Assembly (NCBI RefSeq): GCF_047675955.1
Contig: NC_132915.1
Span: 48,808,026-48,872,025, forward strand
Source of the DNA: Chlorocebus sabaeus
Taxonomy: Eukaryota > Chordata > Mammalia > Primates > Cercopithecidae
Length of the DNA: 64,000 bases
Direction of reading: 5' to 3'
Within the stretch, counting starts at the first letter, position 1; each line of letters opens with the position of its first letter. A program made the position numbers and the translations under genes. This document shows positions 1 through 12,654 of the stretch, in pieces. The notes under the pieces are model-generated. The model was not told the origin of the DNA and made no database searches. It saw only the letters and a program-made list of their open reading frames with translations.

Positions 1-3000
1 ACTTTCTGCCAACAAAAAACCAGGTTCATTAAGGGGAGGGGTTTGGGTTAACTTGGAAGGAGGCTTTTTCTGATGCTGATGGTTGTTAAACATTGAGCTG
101 GGTCACACCAGCATCTATGCTGGGATCTCCCCTGTAAGAGGATTATCCTTAGGATTAGCGTGATAGACTAGACAAACCCTCTTAATGGAATTACATCTTT
201 GGTGGGAGCCTATGCAAGCTCCATGGCATTCTTTCAGACTTAGATATTTGTCTGGTTTTAAAAATTTTATTAGGTTTTCCAGCCTGTCAATGAACTAGTA
301 GAAGTGCTTTGGCTTAGATAATATGGTGCCCTACACAGTCCCTCACTATTTGTACACTAATTTGAAAAGAGTTGCCTATCCCGTCATAATTGCAAGGTCA
401 TTTTTGCCTCTCAAATGCTGCCTGACTTGTGGATTTGCTTGTCCTTTGTAGCTGTTTCTTAGTCTTTCTTAAGAAATCTGTCCCTAACTACATTAAGGAC
501 TTCCATGGAGTTTGGGTGGTTCTGAGCAAGGCTGGTGTCCCACGTGTGAGGAAGGCATGCAAAATGCCAGTGTGTACATTAGCTGGGGGGAGTCAGTGTG
601 GAAAACAGAGTCCTTCTAGAGCAAACATGAGTGTGCCTGTGATTTCTACAGATGCCTACAAGCTCCTGGTGATTACCTGCCACAACCTGTGCAGGTCCAA
701 AGCCCCCGGTGAAAAAGGAATATTGCCATGGTGTAATAAGAAGTAATAGAGTTGAGCTGGCTGTGTAGTAGTTCCCTTATTGCTTTTCTTGTTTGCTATA
801 TATTTAAAAAATATGAAGCTGCGAGATTAAAAATGAAACAGAAGCAGAGGCAGAGTCAGGGAGCTAACTGTAAATAGATGGTGGAATAGGGCAGGGTTAC
901 TTTTCTTTCCCAAGGTCTTCCTGAGACGGTTTATTTTTTATTTTTTAAAAAAATCTAAAACCGTATATGGGCTCTTGTAATTGGCTAAACATAGCCTGAT
1001 ATTTGTAACCATTTGAAACTACATAGGGATATATTTCAATGTGATACTTGGTTTCTTAGAATCCTAGGAGATTAATATCTCCTTTCTTCCCTTTCCTTAT
1101 TCTATTTTTTTCCCTAACCCACTCTTAATGACAAGGCCTTATTTAGTAATTAAAGACAATATTGTTGAAAGAGGTATAGGGGTTGAGGAGGTATCTTTTA
1201 AAAATACTAAGCTGAATGGCTAAGGAAGATGTGGCTTAGCAAGAGTGAGCACTGACTTCTATGCATGCTTTCAGGAGAGAGTTGTTTTTTCCAGAAATCA
1301 CCCTGAGAACAGCTTCACTTTCTTCTGGAACAGAGCTGCCACCTATAATAGGGCCACTTACTTACTGGAAAAAAAATCTGTCCAGGTGCAAGGAAGCATA
1401 GCATCCACATAATCTTGTGTGTGTGTGGGAACGTGGGTGTGTGTTTGGCAGATGTGGGGAGGAAAGCACACGGACATGTTCTGAAATGCTTGCCATCAGA
1501 CCCATGTTAGATAGTCCAATGCAGTAATTTCTGCAGAGCATTTAACACAACTTCCATCTTCTTCAACTCTCTCTGGCCAGCCACTCTACCAGGTATCATT
1601 TCTTTGGTCAACTTTTTGTTAAGGTGGTTTGGAGGTGGGCTCCCTTTGTAGCTCAGCTCTTCTCACACTGTTCCAGAGGCCTTTAAAAGCTATGTGCAGT
1701 GGTGGGGAGTTTGCCAACTCTCTCCCTGCCCAGGAATGGATGTACATTAACATTGTCAAATGTCTAATCAGTGAGGCAGCTGTGTTTTGCTGAAAGGGCT
1801 CCAAACCACCTGATTCATGTCTTCCCTATAAAATAAATTATAATGGCCCTTGTCAGGTGACACCTGTTAGAAGCCTTACAAAGCATTTTCCCTGAATATA
1901 AAACAGTCTCCACCTCTTTTTATAATCTTCTGGGCAAGGCTTTAGGACATTCTGCATCTGCCGAGAGTATAAACAACCCTATCCCTTAGTCCCTGCATAT
2001 ATCATTGCTCTGTCACTGACTCAGTTTAGGTCCTGGGAAGCTGCATAAACACCATCTAATCTTCAGCTTCAGTTCATCAGGATCTGGTCAGGTGCAGAGG
2101 GCAGCTGGAGATGGCACGGGCATTCTCAGATGCAATTTAGGAGTTTCTATTTGGGAATTGTCAGTTTGAGCCAAGCTGCTCTGCTGCCTTGGAAGTATGG
2201 GGGAGGGCAGGCGGTGACAGCAAGCAAGACCTGCTTGGTTTGCTGTGAGTAAATGAAATCATTTGCGTGCAACTCGTTTACTGTAGATGGATTAATACAA
2301 TGTTGGCTCTTGAATTGTTGATATCTTTTATACCCTGCTCCAGAGAAGCAAAGAGAGTATCTGCAGTCTAAATTTTTGCTCTGTATTTTCTGTTGTGTAT
2401 TCTTTGCCTCTATATCAGCATTAGGGATATGGCTGACTGAGTTCCTTAAGGCTATAAATCGATATTCTTAGGGTGGGAAAATATGGGTACATAACGTGAA
2501 TATTTGTAGGTATACGTGCATGGAACAAACAACCTTATGAAACCAGGAAGAAATGTTCCCTTTGGTTTGTGTGCATGACTTTCCTCTTCCTTGACTTTGG
2601 CAAACTTGATGCTCCCTGCTTTAGAATCCTGAATGTGATGGGGTCAGAGGGTGATGATGTAAGTCATATTATATGTGTACATATAGATCTGGTATAAAGA
2701 TATATATATATTTATATATGTATATACACAGGCATGCAGGAAAGGAGTTAGAGATGTCCTGTTTTAGAAACCATGATGTGGAAAGTTCTTTCTTATAATT
2801 ATGTCAATGATTTGAATGGTTTAAAGACCCATTGTTGAACTCTGTACACATCTCTCTGAATTTACCCTGGCTCAACACATAACCACTTATACAGAAATGA
2901 AGGGAAAGCAAGGGCAGGCTGTGGAATCACTTGTGTCCCATCCAGTGAGGGAGCAGTGCTATTGTAAGTCAGGCTCAGTGCACGTGACTGATGTGGGAAC

Positions 3001-5677
3001 GGGGCTTGGAAATTTTGTCTTCTCAAATGCAACTTCACATGAAAGACCACAACACTTCCTGTGAAGTGGTGCTCTGAGACAAGCAAAGGGCACCATAGCT
3101 GCTTGGATCATTCTTCACTGTGAGCTGGGAATAAATGGGAGGGAGTGAGGAAGCAGGGGGAGGATCAGGAATAAGAAGAGGGCGGCACCAGGTCTCCTTC
3201 GACTTTTGTTTTACATAATCTGTTTGCAGTTGAGTCAGTCACCTATTTAAACCTTGTTTCAAACAACACACCGGTCAATAATATAAAATTCACGCAATAA
3301 CCAACTTCGCTGCCCTTCAGGAAATATACAGGGAAAACAACTGGAGTTTTTAAACGTTAAAATTCACTTCCTCATTCTTTCACTCAAAGGAAGCAGCACA
3401 AATTCTTGCCCCAGTACGAAGTCCTGACCTTGATGAATGCGATTCATTCCCATTAGGTGGCAGGTTCCACTGAGTGCCTCTATTGGGTGGTGTTTCAATA
3501 GCTTGGCAGGCACTGTCACACATCTGAAGGCCCTGCTCTGCCGAGTTGGAGAGACGTGAAAGCCAGCCTCCGACTGGCAGCCATCTTGATTTCTTGTTTT
3601 CCCAGGGGGCCTCGGGTTTGAAGAGTTTGAAGTGCTTTTTGCTTCTGGGTGAAGAGCAATGATGGGCATTTCCTGTTATTTCCATGCTCTGTGGGGTGAG
3701 CTGGGGTTTTCTGGAAGGAATACTGAGCTTGATCTGGGGCTGTCAGGTTACCTTTCCTCTTATTCCGCTGTGAGTTCTGCATCCTATCTTCCTATGTTAA
3801 GAGGTATGTGGTCACAACAAAATCATAGCAGGCGTCAATGAGAGAATAGATTGGAGATAGGAACACATACGGTGAAATTTCCCATATGCCGTATGTACCG
3901 ACTTAAGACATAGGATGGGTACAGAATAATGAACCATCCTTGATTCAATTTTTCAACTGATTTTAAAGAAAGCATGACTTGGAGAAATGAAAAGCGCTCT
4001 ATATAGTTTTCCACTGATTTAGTTGGCCTATTTATTCCCCCTTGCTGGCTTTATTTTCTACTGACATAGAGCTGAGAAGTCACACAAGGTGTCAAACAGA
4101 ACTTGGGGGCATTGAATGCATGAAATTAAAATATTCCATGTAATGTTGAGCAAAATCAAGAAATCAAATTGTTAGAGGAATAGCTTGAAACCACTGTAAG
4201 GAAGCTGTCAAATACAGTGTACTCTAAAACCTAGACAGAATCCCAGATAAGGTCCTGATGGAAGAAGAGACATAGATGTTACAAGAACTTTAACCAAAGT
4301 CTGGTCCTGGTACAACTCGACCTAGCACTCAGAAACCTTCCTGGGGTGCACTGAGTGTGTAAATGCCTTTCCAAGCATCTCTAAACTGTCTCAACCCAAG
4401 CACTGCTGATCAGAGTTAATTTAGTGCTATTGGGAATAATGATTTCTTCAGACACTAAAGCCCTTTATGACTACATTGGAAAACGTTTTAAACAACTATG
4501 CCCTTTCATCCCATTAGGTGGCAAGGCCCACTAAGCACCTTTACTGGATGGTTTCTTACCACACATCTAGGCTCTCTTGGCAGCCCTTAGCATCAAAATA
4601 TATCTAAATGACAATCACAGCTAAACTTACCCCCCTTCTTTTGATGATGATGGGACATGCGCTGGAAAAATACAGGTTGAGTTTATATAGTCTTGCTGTC
4701 CTAGAAAAAGCACTAATTTGGTTTGTAGTCATATTTTCTACTTGCATGCTGGGACAATATAAGAACAAAACAAAACAAAAAGCCCAACCCTGGTTACCTC
4801 CCTGCTTCCCCAAACCAATGTCCACCCAGCCTAGGTTTTTAACCTCTGTCTGTCCTAAGTACCCTGACTTTCTTGGTCAGGGTACCTAGTTGGAGGTGGG
4901 CAGATGGTCTCCCTGTTTGGCTTGTGGGAATGTTTTGGAAGGCTCAATTCAGGGCCCTACAGACCTCCACTAAGCCCTCCTCCCTGCAAACTATTTCCCT
5001 GAACCATCTACCTTACTAGGCAGGATCCCAGTAAGTCCAAGGCAGGCTGAAGGTCACAGCAATGCTACCTTTGTCTACTGGTTCCATTAGTTCTCCTCTT
5101 GCACTTAAGAGGTAAAGTCCAGACTGCAGGTTGATGCCCCTCTTCAAATAAGTACTATAAATATACTAGAGCTATCCCTGAAAAAGATGCATTTGTACTT
5201 ATATATATATATGATTATATATATATATAAAATTTTTCTTTCTATTTATTTACAGGTATGTACTAATCTATAGGTATGGAAGGAGAGGTATAGTACAGGA
5301 ACAGGCAGGATTCGTGTGTTCATGTGCGTATATTTATAATATGTATATTTATAGGTGTATATATATAGCCTCTGTCGTTGTTTGCATCGAATGTACCTCC
5401 GACCAGCGAGGAGTACCTGTCAGTGGTGAATAGGGAGAAGCCCCATATTGACGGTTCTCTTTGTCTCTTACATGAAGTCATTTGAGTAGGCAAGGTGGAA
5501 GCAGCCTGTGAAGTGAATGGGTCCAGTGTGAATCCATCTCTCCTCAAATCCATCAAGGAGGGACACTTGGTACCCAGGGCTGTGTGCCAGCTGCCTCTTC
5601 TCAAGAGGTCAAGGAGCCCAGAGCCCAGAGTCGGGAGGGATCATTCACGCTGCTGGTGCAAGATATGGCTTTTCCTA
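1..5677 (-). other. SLC24A2: Presumed 3' UTR of SLC24A2 (continues beyond window)
   Basis: Everything downstream (minus sense) of the TAG stop at 5678-5680 lacks a supportable coding exon and is almost free of Alu and L1, unlike the introns, which fits a retained long 3' UTR. From general knowledge the SLC24A2 mRNA has a multi-kilobase 3' UTR, so the true end may lie outside the window. Minus-strand AATAAA hexamers (read as tttatt on +) occur at 266-271, 930-935, 937-942, 4031-4036, 4050-4055 and 5245-5250, but I cannot say which are used. Visible structure includes AT dinucleotide tracts near 2700-2728 and 5201-5232, a strong short hairpin (4857-4887) and an ~85-bp diverged direct repeat. 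UTR extent is inferred. Confidence 0.6.
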
Positions 5678-5927
5678 CTAGATGGAGACGGGGCATGTAA
5701 GAATTCTGTCTTCCAGGAGAACGCTCACCACCAGGAACACAAAGTAGAGGCCAAACATGATGAAGCCCAGGATTTTGTTCATTCGCCACTTGCAGAGGGC
5801 AATGGAGAGGATGACGAAGAGCAGCATGATGAAGAGAAGGACGATGGCACAGAAGAGGCCATTGCTGCTGACAGCCACTGGCTGGAATCTGTGAATGACG
5901 GTGTACAGGAGCCAGGGCAGTGGGAGC
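5678..5927 (-). CDS. SLC24A2: SLC24A2 last coding exon (residues ~580-661 and stop)
   Basis: C-terminal exon of the K+-dependent Na+/Ca2+ exchanger NCKX2, a plasma-membrane antiporter that extrudes Ca2+ with K+ against Na+ influx. The exon starts after a pyrimidine-rich tract ending in CAG; its first G completes the glycine codon split from the alpha-2 exon. It encodes 82 residues, then TAG. Two hydrophobic segments are visible at about residues 601-624 and 631-650, separated by a short basic stretch (CKWRMNK), and the protein ends in TCPVSI, typical of the NCKX1/NCKX2 branch. Length matches a 661-residue protein counted backward. The 250-bp coding part is intact. An overlapping 160-codon plus-strand frame is only its shadow. 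Confidence 0.96.
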
Positions 5928-7414
5928 CTGTGCAGGAGGGAAGCAGGACAGAGGGGAGTGGGAAGACATGGGAGTAGTCAGACACGTTGAAGAAGGCAAA
6001 CAACCTACTACTTTCTCAGGAACTCTAATCTGTATGTCTTGTTAGGTTCACTATGACTCGGGTACGGTTGGCCCAGGAAACCACATAAGGAAATAAGACT
6101 TTAAAAACCTTTGTGTTCTGACTGAATTCAGAGCAGGGAGAACAGTTAGACAACATCAAAGACATGACTGCTGTAGGTGATTTCTGCATTTGTGAATTTG
6201 ATTGGAAATTATTTTGTTTCCTTCCTAGTTGAGATTAAAATGTTGCTTTCAGTCCTAAAAAGGTGAATTGCAGGATTTGCACAGGATGAAGGGAGCAGGC
6301 AGGTGAAAAAAAGCTAGAGAAATGAGTGGTGAAAATGAGGAAAAAATTAAAAAATGGAGACAAAGAATAGCAATGACTTAAATAACAATCTAAAGGTAAG
6401 TGAAATTAAATGACGGTGGTAGGGGCCATGATACAATATCATAGTCTGAAATTTATTCTGGGAAAGATGTTGACAGTTGCTTGATGAAAAATTGGTCCTT
6501 TTGAAAGATTTCAGGAAGGCAGTATCTTACATTTGTGATGTGTTTTTTTTTTTTAAAACTTTATTATATATTTTTATACCTGTTTTCTCCCTTGTCATTC
6601 AGCTTTTAAAATCTGAGGATCTCGTGTGTTTCCTATTCAGAGTGGTGATTCTGAAAGCCCTCAGGAGAGCTAGTTTCCACTACACCACAAGTGTTGACTA
6701 GGACCCTGAGAAAGGAAGATGCTGGAAGTGCAGAGCTCAGGGGACATGGGCATTTCCAAGTGGCTGGTGATAGGCGTCTGGCTCTACCCATCAGCCTAAA
6801 GACAGCATCGTGGCTAAGGAGATACCTGCTTGGCTGGCTGAGCTTTCTGAATGACAAAAGCTAAGGGGAGGTTCAGTTTTGGCCTAGTCTCAGGGTGTGG
6901 AAGAAGAGGTACTCTTTTGAAACATTACGGTCTCCAAAGGAAGACAGAAATAATGAGGGTGAAAGGGGCGGTGAGTTTATAGATCTGCCTCCTATGCTGG
7001 AGAAGAGGGAATTGGAAGGCAGAGCCCATGCATTGTGGATCTTTGAAATTCTAGGCCTGGCACATGCAGCCCCTAAACTGGGTGCATATATTAACCTGGG
7101 CCAAGCTGAAGTGATCGATGTTACTGCCTTGTGGGGATCAGTATAGGCACTTTGTCCACTAGAGCCTGGCCAGGAGGGGCTTCCTTCTGTGAACTTGTCG
7201 GGGAGGGGTTCCCAGCCCGGGAACAAGGGGTAATTTCAGTTCTTAGTGGGAGGGGGCAGCCTTGGCATCCTGGGGTCAGCAGTGAAAAGTCAGAAAAGGG
7301 AAGGGGAAGGCCTGAGAGTGGCGGTGATGCCAAACTGAGAGCTGTTGACAGGGACTTGGTCTGGGAAACTCTTCTTCCATCTCGTGAAGAAAAGACCAAA
7401 ACCAATTTTATTCT

Positions 7415-7418
<4 letters not shown>

Positions 7419-7465
<47 letters not shown>
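7419..7465. repeat. (AC)n microsatellite, 47 bp
   Basis: Uninterrupted AC dinucleotides, about 23.5 copies. In SLC24A2 pre-mRNA (minus) this reads as (UG)n, deep inside the last intron and about 1.5 kb upstream of the terminal acceptor. Likely length-polymorphic. Confidence 0.97.
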
Positions 7466-7467
<2 letters not shown>

Positions 7468-7559
7468 CTTCCAGTGAAGTTGAGTTTAATAGCACTACAA
7501 GTGGCTTGCGAAAACCTTTCGGGGGAAAATGACACTTTTCATGCCTTTTGGTCTACCAA

Positions 7560-8890
7560 TTCTATTGTCAGGAATTAAGTATAAAAATAACTGAAAATGC
7601 AGATTAAATTTTACTCAGAAAATGATCATTTCAGTGTTATTTTGAATAATAAAAAACTGAGTATCTCTAATAACCTCTAATAACAGGGAACTAGTTAAAT
7701 AGCAAATAAGTAAATGTAATGTTATATAGCTGTTTAAAAATCACAAGCTTAGAATGCTACAGGAAAACAGCCATAATACAATTGTAAGCTAAAAATGAAA
7801 GATGCATACATACACACAAATAGCAATGTAATTTCAATCATGTGAAATACACAAGAATTTCAAAAGGGTGGTGAGTTACTGATCTTTAAGCTTTATTTTT
7901 CTTTTCTTTTTTCTTTTCTTTCTTTCTTTTTTTTCTTCCGAGACGGAGTCTTGCTCTGTCACCCAGGCTGGAGTGCAGTGGCGCGATCTCAGCTCACTGC
8001 AACCTCCGCCTCCTGGGTTCAAGCGATTCTCCTGCCTCAGCTTCCCGAGTAGTTGGGACTGCAGGCGCACGCTACTATGCCTAGGTAAATTTTGTATTTT
8101 CAGCGGAGATGGGGTTTCACCATGTTGGCCAGGATGATCTCAGTCTCTTGACCTTGTGATCCGCCCGCCTCGGCCTCCCAAAGTGCTGGGATTACAGGTG
8201 TGAGCCACTGCGCCCTGGACCTTTATTTTTATTTTCTATATCTGTGAGTATATGTTAATTTCAGAAGCATAAAGAAAATTCTGGCAAAGCTATGAAGAAA
8301 CTTACACTCAATATATTGCTAATGACATCACTCAATATATGGTCAAAAATGTTGTAAGCTGGTGTAAATTCTTGGGAAAGAACTTTTTGGAAAAGAAATA
8401 TACAAAATACATCAATAGCCATTAAGATGTTCAAAATATTTAGTTCATTAATACTGCTTAAAGGAATTTATCTTAACAATTGAAAGAGGTTTTTCTTCAT
8501 AAAGATGTTCATCAAAACTCCCATAGCAGAAAAATTTAAAAAATCCCATAAATGAAAAGGAAAAAGCCACTGAAAAACAAGAGGGAAAATTTGAAGCCAC
8601 AAAGTGTTAGTTATGAGCTTTGAAGGGTCTTAGAAAAATGGTTATGATTTACTAATTTATTCATAGATGCTTTTCTATGCCAGGCATATATTGCTTCAAA
8701 ATGGAAAAATAAAAGCCTTCCAAGCAGATAAAACTGAATATTTTACTAAGAAAACTTTGTGAAATACATGGAAGAAAACATACAAAAAAGAAGTGTTGTT
8801 TCTGAGTGATAGACTTAGGAGTGACTTTTCTTTAAACTTCCATTTGTGTGTGTGTTTATATAATTTAAGAATAATGAACAAAAAGCATTT
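7560..8890 (+). mobile_element. Old LINE-like relic interrupted by an Alu
   Basis: A/T-rich sequence on both sides of the Alu at 7901-8220 resembles the 3' region of ancient L1M-type elements (phrases such as 'gaactagttaaat', 'aaagatgttcatcaaaac' and a terminal 'ttgtgtgtgtgtttatata'). No ORF survives. Family assignment is from resemblance only. Confidence 0.35.
7901..8220 (-). mobile_element. Alu element (minus strand)
   Basis: T-rich tail at the low end, then the reverse complement of a dimeric Alu ending in the antisense head near 8219. The 10-bp direct repeat ctttattttt at 7891-7900 and 8221-8230 is a plausible target-site duplication. Same orientation as SLC24A2. Confidence 0.95.
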
Positions 8891-9339
8891 TGTAATTCTT
8901 TATAATATACTATAGAACATTACTATTATTATTTTTTTTAACAAGAGATTGATCAAGAACACTACTATGAATATTTGGACCACAGAATTGAGAAACACTG
9001 TTTAGGCATTCATTCATTCACCCATCCATCCATCCATCCATTCCACAAACATGTGTCAAACAACTACCAGTGATAGCAATGCAGTAAGCTCTGACGAGTT
9101 ACTGCTCTTGGGGATGCACAGTCTAGTAGGCAGATATACCAGGACAAGAGTAAGACGTACAGAGAGTTTATAGGGACAAGAGCCTCTAAGTCAGGCCCAG
9201 GGGAATCAGAAATCAGGATTTAAGTTGTCACTGAAAGGATAAGTCAGAGTTTTCCAGTCAGACAAGCATGGAGAGCTCTTCGGTGGGGGCTCATGTGTGA
9301 TTGAGACAGTGGACACTCACAGCAGAGTTTTATGCAGAG

Positions 9340-9520
9340 AGAGTGCTACAATTGATAGCACAGACTCTTTGTTCAAATCCTAGCTACTGCATTTAATGGT
9401 TGTGTGAACTCTGGGCCTTTCAGTATTTTTATCTGAATAATAGGGGTGATAATACATACTTCATAGGATTATTGTGTGGCTTAAATGGAGAAAAATGTAC
9501 ACACAGTGCACATGGTAGAC
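9340..9520 (+). mobile_element. MIR fragment
   Basis: The order 'cagactctttgttcaaatcc', a 'tgtgtgaactctgggc'-like box, a 'tatctgaataataggggtgat' box and a trailing 'cttcataggattattgtg' follows the MIR core and tail. Diverged tRNA-derived SINE, plus orientation. Confidence 0.7.
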
Positions 9521-10348
9521 ACTGTAGGAAAAACAATATGGTAATGAAAAGGTGCAAGACAGAACAATATTTAAGATATTCAATGAGAAAGTAGGTGCTT
9601 TCAGTAAGGTTCCAAACTCAAGTGTTAGGAGCCCAGTACTCCAGGGAACGTAAGGATAATGTCTTATATCTTATTTTCTCAGGGTACTGATGTTCAAGTT
9701 TGTCAGACTACTTTTACTTTTGACAAGTTAAATAAAATGGTAGAGATCACAGCACCCCAAACCCCAATCCGATTCACTTTAGTGATTATTCATATTGAGA
9801 GCTCACGTTTGTTTCATTGTAAGAACAGATCTCACCTTCTGGCTTTCAGAAAACCTAGAATATCTTCACCAGTGCAGATAAAGAAATGGTAATGCCAAGA
9901 TTGTCAGTGTTTTCCAAGGAAGGATACAAGATATGTATGGTGGGCCTATGTTGGTCCCAATCTACCTTAAAATCCAAATCTCACCTTAGGCTGGTGGGGA
10001 CTTGAATTAAAATTAGAATGTGAACATTCTTATCATGAAGCTATCACATGATATCTCAGTTCCACTTGAATGTTGTTATATAAGTGAAATTCTCCCAAAA
10101 TATTTCCTAAAATATCCATTCTGTATGTAGGTATGTGTTTCTGCTTGTCTAGGGATGACTTATTTTTCATTAAGTTCTCTGAAATGAGAAATAGAGTTGG
10201 GGAAATGAAATGGTATTCTCAGTCTTTACTCTGTATTGGTATTGGTTAGTCGTAGGCTCAGAGATCCTGGTCATGTCTTTGCAGCTTCTAAGTAGACAAA
10301 GACACTGGTGGAGCTGGTGTGCACCTTTGTAGAACTATCTCTACTCAC

Positions 10349-10515
10349 CCTACAGTGATGTCAAAAATGTTGCTTCCAACAGAGCTGGACACAGCCATAT
10401 CCCCTAACCCCTTCCGGGCCACTATGACACTGGTGATAAGATCAGGGATGGAGGTCCCAGCAGCCAAGATGGTCAGGCCCATAATCTCTTCACTGATGCC
10501 GATTGTCTCTCCAAC
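10349..10515 (-). CDS. SLC24A2: SLC24A2 alpha-2 repeat exon (residues ~524-579)
   Basis: The exon is 167 bp, read in minus phase 0, and ends with two bases of a glycine codon completed by the last exon. It encodes VGETIGISEE through the alpha-2 repeat motif, including GLTILAAGTSIPDLI and SVGSNIFDITVG. Established work on NCKX2 places cation-coordinating aspartates in these motifs; counting back from residue 661 puts them at Asp548 (SIPD) and Asp575 (IFD), the latter required for K+ dependence. The acceptor is ATTTAG; the donor is GG followed by GTGAGT. Skipping this exon would shift the frame (167 is not divisible by 3) and delete the second ion-binding half. Confidence 0.97.
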
Positions 10516-11059
10516 CTAAATGTCAGGACAGGAATACACATCTCAGTGTTTGAAGTTACAAAATCATAAAAACCACAAAAATTTCAATGCAACCTCCTTT
10601 TAATGCATTTCTATACTGTGCTATGCAAAGTGCTGAGATGATAAAGATGAATAAGCCACAATCATTGCTAATAGAGTTTACATTTTTAGGATATTCAGAC
10701 CCAAGGCATCAGGAATGTTCACATGAGGAACAGATAATCTCGATAAAGAGCTCTAGAGGGCTAGAGTGCAGCGTTTATATGGTGCTTTCTAAGACTGAGT
10801 CAGGGAAGCTCCAGGATTAGAGGTAGAAAAGTCAATGGGCCATGGAATCTAGGGGCAGTGGCACAAAGTCCTGTGGCAGATTTGCCCTTCAACTTACTAC
10901 CAAAACCAAGGACTGACACCCAAGGTCTCAATTTTCCTTTAACATCTCCTAGTGTCTATAACCCCTTCTTAAACACTTCAAGATTCTATCATTTCCACTG
11001 GAAACTCGATGCTGGGTGTTTTGGGTTTTGGCAACACATAGCAAAGCAGCTGTGGAGAA

Positions 11060-11260
11060 GCAAAAGCCAGAAAATCAGAGGACCTGGATCCAAGATCTGG
11101 CTCTGGTATGTGTTAATTTCTTGACATTTTGCTTACTGTACCAATTGTACAATGTCTTTGATCCTCACTTTCCCATCTATCAACTCGGGATAATAATACC
11201 TACTTTAGCAGGTACTTGTGAGGACTAAATGATAATTTGTGAAAGACTCTTTGTAAATAG
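11060..11260 (+). mobile_element. MIR fragment
   Basis: MIR-like order: 'gaggacctggatccaagatc', 'cctcactttcccatctatc', 'gggataataatacctac', 'gtgaggactaaatgataat'. Diverged, plus orientation. Confidence 0.75.
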
Positions 11261-11436
11261 TACATTATTATTGAAAAGCAAGGGGAGGGTGGTTATTAAC
11301 TTTTTTTTTTTTTTTTGGTCTTTGTCTTTGCCTTTTAAGACTGATGAGTTCTATTTTGAAAGGTTGGTCTAGCCTCAGGTGGAAGCTCCTCCATTCTCTT
11401 GAGCAATTTGTCTCCTTGGGACTTTCTAGAAAAACT

Positions 11437-11725
11437 TTCTATTTTTATTTTTAGAGATGGGTTCTTGCTCTGTTGCCCAGGCTGCAGTGAACTGGCACAG
11501 CCATAGCTCACTGCAGCTTCAACCTCCTGGGTTCAAGCGATCTTCCAACCTTAGCCTCCAGAGTAGCTGGGACCACATGTGAGCACTGCCACACCTGGCT
11601 AAGTTTTTTTAGAGATGGGTCTTACTATGTTGCCCAGGCTGGTCTTGAACTCCTGGCCTCGAAATCCTCCTGCTTTGGCCTCCCAAAGAGTTGGGATTAC
11701 AGGTGTGAGCCACTGTGCCTGGCCT
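11437..11725 (-). mobile_element. Alu element, old (AluJ-like), minus strand
   Basis: Antisense dimeric Alu with many diverged positions and a shortened middle; starts in a T-rich tract and ends 'gccactgtgcctggcc'. Divergence suggests an AluJ-age insertion. Confidence 0.93.
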
Positions 11726-12467
11726 CTTGGGACTTTTAAAACCTATACATGTTTTGCTGGAGTTGGTGAACTATGGCTCTGAAAACCTTCAAGATAATGC
11801 TTTCCATCTGGTTTCCAATAGGTTATCTGATGATGTCCAGCATTTTTTGAAAAAATTTAAAGGGCCAAAATAGCACATAAGGATAAAGTCTTTTAGGAAA
11901 TAGAATACACTCATTTCTTAATCCTTTTTAAAAAATTCTTATTTTTATAAGAAATAGAGTGGTTCCTACTAGCTTAAAAGCATATTTTTATGTTGATGAT
12001 CACGCCTACTCCAGAGCCTGATAAGCTTAACTAGCTTACCCTGTCCTCATGGGACACAGAATCACTGCTCCCCATTAGTAAGTTCCATATATGCAGGATC
12101 CTCACCTTGGTCACTGTGATGTCCCTAATTGACAGAACATACAGAGCCTGGTACATGGCAGACTCTTAGTACCAATTTGCTGAGTAAGCAAATCAATCCG
12201 CATACATAGGTGATTTCACCAGCATGTTTTTCTGCTGATTCTCCTAGAAAAAGTTCAATAAGAGTTTTGCACAGGAGTGCCCTATTTGAGCAAAATATTC
12301 TCAAAAGTTGTCAATTGTTTGTTAGATTTGGAGTGAAGCATTGTCAAAGACTGAGAAGATGCTGACTAAACAACTGTCATTGTTGGCAAGTTCCAATCTA
12401 TTTAGAACATTCTTAATGATTAAATTCTTGGAGGGAATTCTAAAGTAGTGACTGTTTCAAAAATTAT

Positions 12468-12602
12468 TTGCTGGGTGCAATGGCATGCACTGTAGTTGCA
12501 GCTACTTGGGGGTTGAGGCATGAGGATCACTTGAGCCTGGACATTCGAGACCAGACTGGGCAACGTAGCAAGACCTTGTCCCCAAAATATAAACAAAATA
12601 AT
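12468..12602 (+). mobile_element. Free left Alu monomer (FLAM-like)
   Basis: Sense left arm only: 'gctgggtgcaatggcatgca' through 'gagaccagactgggcaacgt', ending in an A-rich tail. No right monomer follows. Either a FLAM or a truncated AluJ. Confidence 0.8.
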
Positions 12603-12654
12603 TCATATTTGGAGTTTGAACGCTACTATATACAGGAAAACACAGGAATTGAAG

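Larger units (their letters stand above)
5928..10348 (-). other. SLC24A2: SLC24A2 last intron
   Basis: GT-AG intron of about 4.4 kb: donor GTGAGT (minus) directly below 10349, acceptor CAG at 5928-5930. It holds a (CA)n tract at 7419-7465, an A/T-rich old LINE-like relic at about 7560-8890 interrupted by an Alu (7901-8220), an ATTC/ATCC-type short repeat near 9009-9044 and a MIR around 9340-9520. I see nothing recognisable in 5931-7400 or 9530-10340. Confidence 0.85.

Noticed and set aside
5495..5977. 160-codon plus-strand ORF rich in E/D/H
   Set aside because: It is the exact antisense shadow of the SLC24A2 last exon; hydrophobic codons read backward give charged residues.
7121..7578. Several overlapping ORFs encoding TH- or CV-repeat peptides
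   Set aside because: They are translations of the (AC)n microsatellite and flanks, with no exon signals or known family.
9009..9047. ATTC/ATCC repeat as a potentially pathogenic pentanucleotide-like expansion
   Set aside because: Units are tetranucleotides, short and interrupted; ordinary simple sequence.
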